The translations under genes and the position numbers were made by a program. Positions 63,701-64,000 of a stretch of DNA of 64,000 nucleotides are shown here, piece after piece. This DNA comes from Archegozetes longisetosus (lineage: Eukaryota; Arthropoda; Arachnida; Sarcoptiformes; Trhypochthoniidae). Below the pieces are notes generated by a model. That model saw nothing but the letters and a program-made list of their open reading frames with translations. It made no database searches and had not been told where the DNA came from. The stretch covers positions 5,165,843-5,229,842 of the forward strand of contig JAEMBT020000003.1 in assembly GCA_018873245.2 (NCBI GenBank). The letters run 5' to 3'. The stretch's first letter is position 1, and every line of letters starts with the position of its first letter.

Positions 63701-64000
63701 AGTCGAATGTTTAAAGGCAGGCAGAAGTCATTTTGATAGCCTGAGTGCCTATTACTGCGCTCACTTTACAACAATCTTACTCAACCACTTGCTCTGATGC
63801 GCTCAAAAATAATAAAAAAATCTCAACTCATTCTACAACAAAAGGCCAAACAACAAGCTCTCTCACTCTATATTAGTAGAGATTTATCTCTAAGTTTTCT
63901 ACTCTTTCATATAAATGTAAGGTTTTACTTTAATAACTGAAGCCCTATAGCGAATGCTTCAACTCATACCTTCGAAATTTATTGATTTATTATACGACTG
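60702..64000. other. Gene desert, part 3
   Basis: AT-rich to the end of the window. ORFs at 60786-61010 and 63066-63269 have no family resemblance. A less AT-rich patch at about 62830-62935 includes a 33-codon ORF from 62832 and could be a 5' UTR or first exon of a gene beyond the right edge. I cannot support that further. Confidence 0.45.

Overview
The window is AT-rich animal nuclear DNA. Its genes are split by many short introns (mostly about 55-100 bp) with GT-AG ends, on both strands, and separated by long AT-rich spacers. The gene set points to an arthropod: a miniature/dusky-type zona pellucida cuticle protein, a type-B-like muscarinic receptor, and an essential myosin light chain of arthropod type. 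The light chain and the compact introns make a mite-like arachnid my best guess, but this is inference. I found no rRNA, tRNA or CRISPR array by eye.

Left part (1-16.5 kb). The window opens inside the 3' half of an ABCC/MRP transporter (+, 1-1812). A ZP-domain protein follows on the minus strand (about 5.6-10.0 kb), with its signal-peptide exon not located. The next 6.5 kb has no convincing gene. It ends in a 701-bp non-autonomous hAT element (16538-17238) flanked by a perfect 8-bp target duplication.

Gene-dense core (17.5-45.9 kb). In order: TXNL1 (+); TMEM161 (-); MFSD14/HIAT1 (-); mitochondrial isoleucyl-tRNA synthetase IARS2 (-); essential myosin light chain (+); a small PRR15-like ORF (-); an SH2-C1-RhoGAP chimaerin (+); a calexcitin/sarcoplasmic calcium-binding-like EF-hand protein (+); and a muscarinic acetylcholine receptor (-). 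Most are ordinary cellular genes without a shared pathway. The myosin light chain, EF-hand protein and muscarinic receptor all fit neuromuscular function. TXNL1 and TMEM161 are tail-to-tail with probably overlapping 3' ends. IARS2/myosin and PRR15-like/chimaerin are head-to-head.

Right part (45.9-64 kb). This is a roughly 18-kb gene desert upstream of the receptor. It contains short tandem repeats and two small pogo/Tigger-like MITEs (52955-53111 and 60526-60699), each flanked by TA.

Two conserved genes (MFSD14 and the muscarinic receptor) each carry one missing base in a homopolymer run that breaks the frame. In both, one added base restores the family-conserved sequence and the exon phase. 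Residual assembly error is the simplest reading, but a polymorphism is possible. I did not find a wholly novel system. The most distinctive object is the hAT-type MITE, whose right end carries an expanded GC-rich CGCTCG array.
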